Of a DNA stretch of 16,296 bases, positions 14,972 to 16,296 are shown piece by piece. Position 1 is the stretch's first letter. The number at the start of each line of letters is the position of its first letter. The translations under genes were made by a program, and so were the position numbers. The notes beneath the pieces are model-generated. The model made no database searches. It saw only the letters and a list, made by a program, of their open reading frames with translations, and had not been told where the DNA came from. This DNA comes from Fidelibacterota bacterium (lineage in GTDB: Bacteria > Fidelibacterota > Marinisomatia > Marinisomatales > UBA1611), in NCBI GenBank assembly GCA_012964275.1, contig DTUG01000068.1:1-16296 (forward strand), in the 5' to 3' direction.

Positions 14972-16170
14972 TGAAAGTCACGACTCATCCAATTGAAACT
15001 GATAAGATGGTTTTGAATTTTGGCCCTCAGCATCCATCGACCCATGGAACACTGCGGATAATTATGGAACTGGATGGTGAAACTGTAACGAAAGCAACAC
15101 CAGAAATCGGTTATCTCCATTCCGGGTTCGAAAAGCTGGGAGAGGATCTAGATTTCAACCAATATATCACTATTACAGACAGAATGAATTATCTGTCACC
15201 TCTGTGTAACAATGTGGCTTATGCTCTGGCAGCAGAAAAATTGATGGAGCTGGAAGTTTCCAAACGGACGGAATATATCCGTGTTCTAATGTGTGAATTG
15301 AGCCGGATTGCTGACCATCTTTTAAGTGTGGGCATGCTGGCCGTTGATTTGGGTGCAATGACTGCATTCCTCTATGGCTTCAGGGTGAGGGAAGACATAT
15401 ACGATCTTTTTGAAATGGCTACTGGAACTCGCCTTACTACCAGTTACACCCTGGTGGGCGGTCTGATGAGGGATATCCCTGATGGCTATGACAAGGCTGT
15501 CTTAAAAGTTCTCGATGAAGTGGATGAAGTAGCAAATGATATTGAAGCTTTATTGAATAAAAATCGCATATGGCATGATCGAACCAAAAACATTGGAGTC
15601 ATCTCCAAAGAAGATGCAATCTCATACGGTATTTCTGGTCCCATGGCGAGAGCAGCAGGTATTGAGTGGGATATCCGTGTAAATGAACCATATTCCAGAT
15701 ATGATGAGTTTGATTTTGATGTAGCCATTGCTTTAAATGGTGATGTATTTGACCGCTATCTGGTGCGGATGGAGGAAATTCGCCAGAGTATAAAGATATG
15801 CCATCAGTCGTTGGAGAAAATGCCTCCAGGTGATGTGATCATAGATCCGGGCTCAGGATATAGCCTACCACCCAAGGATGAAGTATACAACTCCATCGAA
15901 GGCCTGATCTATCATTTTGAAGTGACCATGCCAAACAGAGGCATGACACCCCCAGTTGGTGAAGCTTATGTACCCACTGAATCCCCTAATGGTGAACTGG
16001 GTTTTTATATTGTGAGCGATGGAAATCGAACGCCCTATCGTGTTCGCACACGGCCTCCATCTTTGATCAACTATTCGATTTTTTCAAAACTTATTGAGGG
16101 ACATATGCTTTCCGATGCACCGGCCATCCTTGGCAGCATAAACATTATCGCAGGAGAATTGGATCGATGA
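14971..16170 (+). CDS. nuoD: NADH-quinone oxidoreductase subunit D (second copy)
   Basis: A 399-residue NuoD paralogue. GPQHPSTHG (18-26) and TDRMNYL (69-75, Tyr74) mark the quinone pocket; HSGFEKLGED follows at 50-59 in place of HRCFEKHCE. A segment of about 25 residues absent from the first copy (about 307-336, including YSLPPKDEVYNSIEGLIYHF) is seen before the conserved C-terminal ESPNGELGFYIVSDG. The protein ends in GELDR. Hydrogenase nickel ligands are absent. The ATGA overlap with nuoE2 shows coupled translation. Confidence 0.95.
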   Translation: MKVTTHPIETDKMVLNFGPQHPSTHGTLRIIMELDGETVTKATPEIGYLHSGFEKLGEDLDFNQYITITDRMNYLSPLCNNVAYALAAEKLMELEVSKRTEYIRVLMCELSRIADHLLSVGMLAVDLGAMTAFLYGFRVREDIYDLFEMATGTRLTTSYTLVGGLMRDIPDGYDKAVLKVLDEVDEVANDIEALLNKNRIWHDRTKNIGVISKEDAISYGISGPMARAAGIEWDIRVNEPYSRYDEFDFDVAIALNGDVFDRYLVRMEEIRQSIKICHQSLEKMPPGDVIIDPGSGYSLPPKDEVYNSIEGLIYHFEVTMPNRGMTPPVGEAYVPTESPNGELGFYIVSDGNRTPYRVRTRPPSLINYSIFSKLIEGHMLSDAPAILGSINIIAGELDR

Positions 16171-16296
16171 ACACGAACGGTACTCCTAATAAAAAATTCA
16201 CCTTTTCAGATAAGGAAAAAGTAGAAAAAATTCTTTCTCAATACTCCGATAAAAAGTCGGCTACCTTGCCTTTGCTGCACCTGGCCCAATCAGAGA
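16167..16296 (+). CDS. nuoE: NADH-quinone oxidoreductase subunit E, N-terminal fragment
   Basis: From the ATG at 16167, overlapping the nuoD2 stop as ATGA and preceded by AGGAG at 16152-16156, 43 codons are open to the window edge. The sequence FSDKEKVEKILSQYSDKKSA, then TLPLLHLAQSE, is the typical start of the 24-kDa thioredoxin-like 2Fe-2S subunit, whose family N-terminus reads like Y-x-x-K-x-S-A-L-x-P-L-L-x-x-A-Q. The cluster cysteines lie beyond the edge. Its presence shows that the second set, unlike the first, includes at least the beginning of the NADH-oxidising module. Confidence 0.85.
   Translation, partial: MNTNGTPNKKFTFSDKEKVEKILSQYSDKKSATLPLLHLAQSE

Noticed and set aside
1..16296. 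CRISPR arrays, tRNA or rRNA genes, and insertion-sequence transposases.
   Set aside because: None seen on reading; no regularly spaced repeats, tRNA-like arms or transposase motifs.

Overview
This is a bacterial chromosomal segment dominated by respiratory complex I genes. The first complex I cluster has the order A-B-C-D-H-I-J-K-L-M-N with no E, F or G. Its NuoD carries an HRCFEKHCE-type motif that I associate from memory with Chlorobi-like sequences. Together with the moderate-to-low GC content this suggests a member of the FCB superphylum (Chlorobi/Ignavibacteria, Marinimicrobia and relatives). That placement is inference; no rRNA or marker gene is present to fix it.

Layout. (1) Positions 1-1577, minus strand, are an accessory patch with integron features. 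It holds the N-terminus of a MOT1-type sulfate/molybdate transporter, a clear attC recombination site, a complete gene cassette encoding a membrane methyltransferase of the isoprenylcysteine-methyltransferase type, and a 219-base intercassette stretch with an 8-bp hairpin and a possible integrase-start relic. Next comes a small AT-rich lipoprotein-like gene that lacks a standard start codon and is bounded by a 12-bp inverted GTTAGGT core. No intact integron integrase is visible. (2) Positions 1578-2910, minus strand, are a two-gene unit for proline dehydrogenase and a CoA-binding-fold protein, overlapping by 8 bp. (3) Positions 3011-13301, plus strand, are a tightly packed 11-gene operon nuoABCDHIJKLMN, divergent from proline dehydrogenase across a 100-bp gap. 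(4) Positions 13533-16296, plus strand, start a second complex I cluster, nuoA2-B2-C2-D2-E2, truncated by the window edge. A 231-bp AT-rich spacer separates it from nuoN.

How the genes work together. The first cluster encodes a complete quinone-reducing and proton-pumping complex (Q module plus membrane arm) without the NADH-oxidising N module, so its electron donor is probably a ferredoxin or an unknown adaptor. The second set is clearly divergent and continues into nuoE, the first gene of an NADH-oxidising module. The cell therefore probably has two complex I variants with different electron inputs, or two alternative Q/N modules serving membrane arms. Proline dehydrogenase next door would feed electrons into the same quinone pool. 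The integron-like patch is probably unrelated to respiration. It is the least ordinary part of the window: it contains features that gene finding by start codon would miss (the attC site and an ATT-start lipoprotein).
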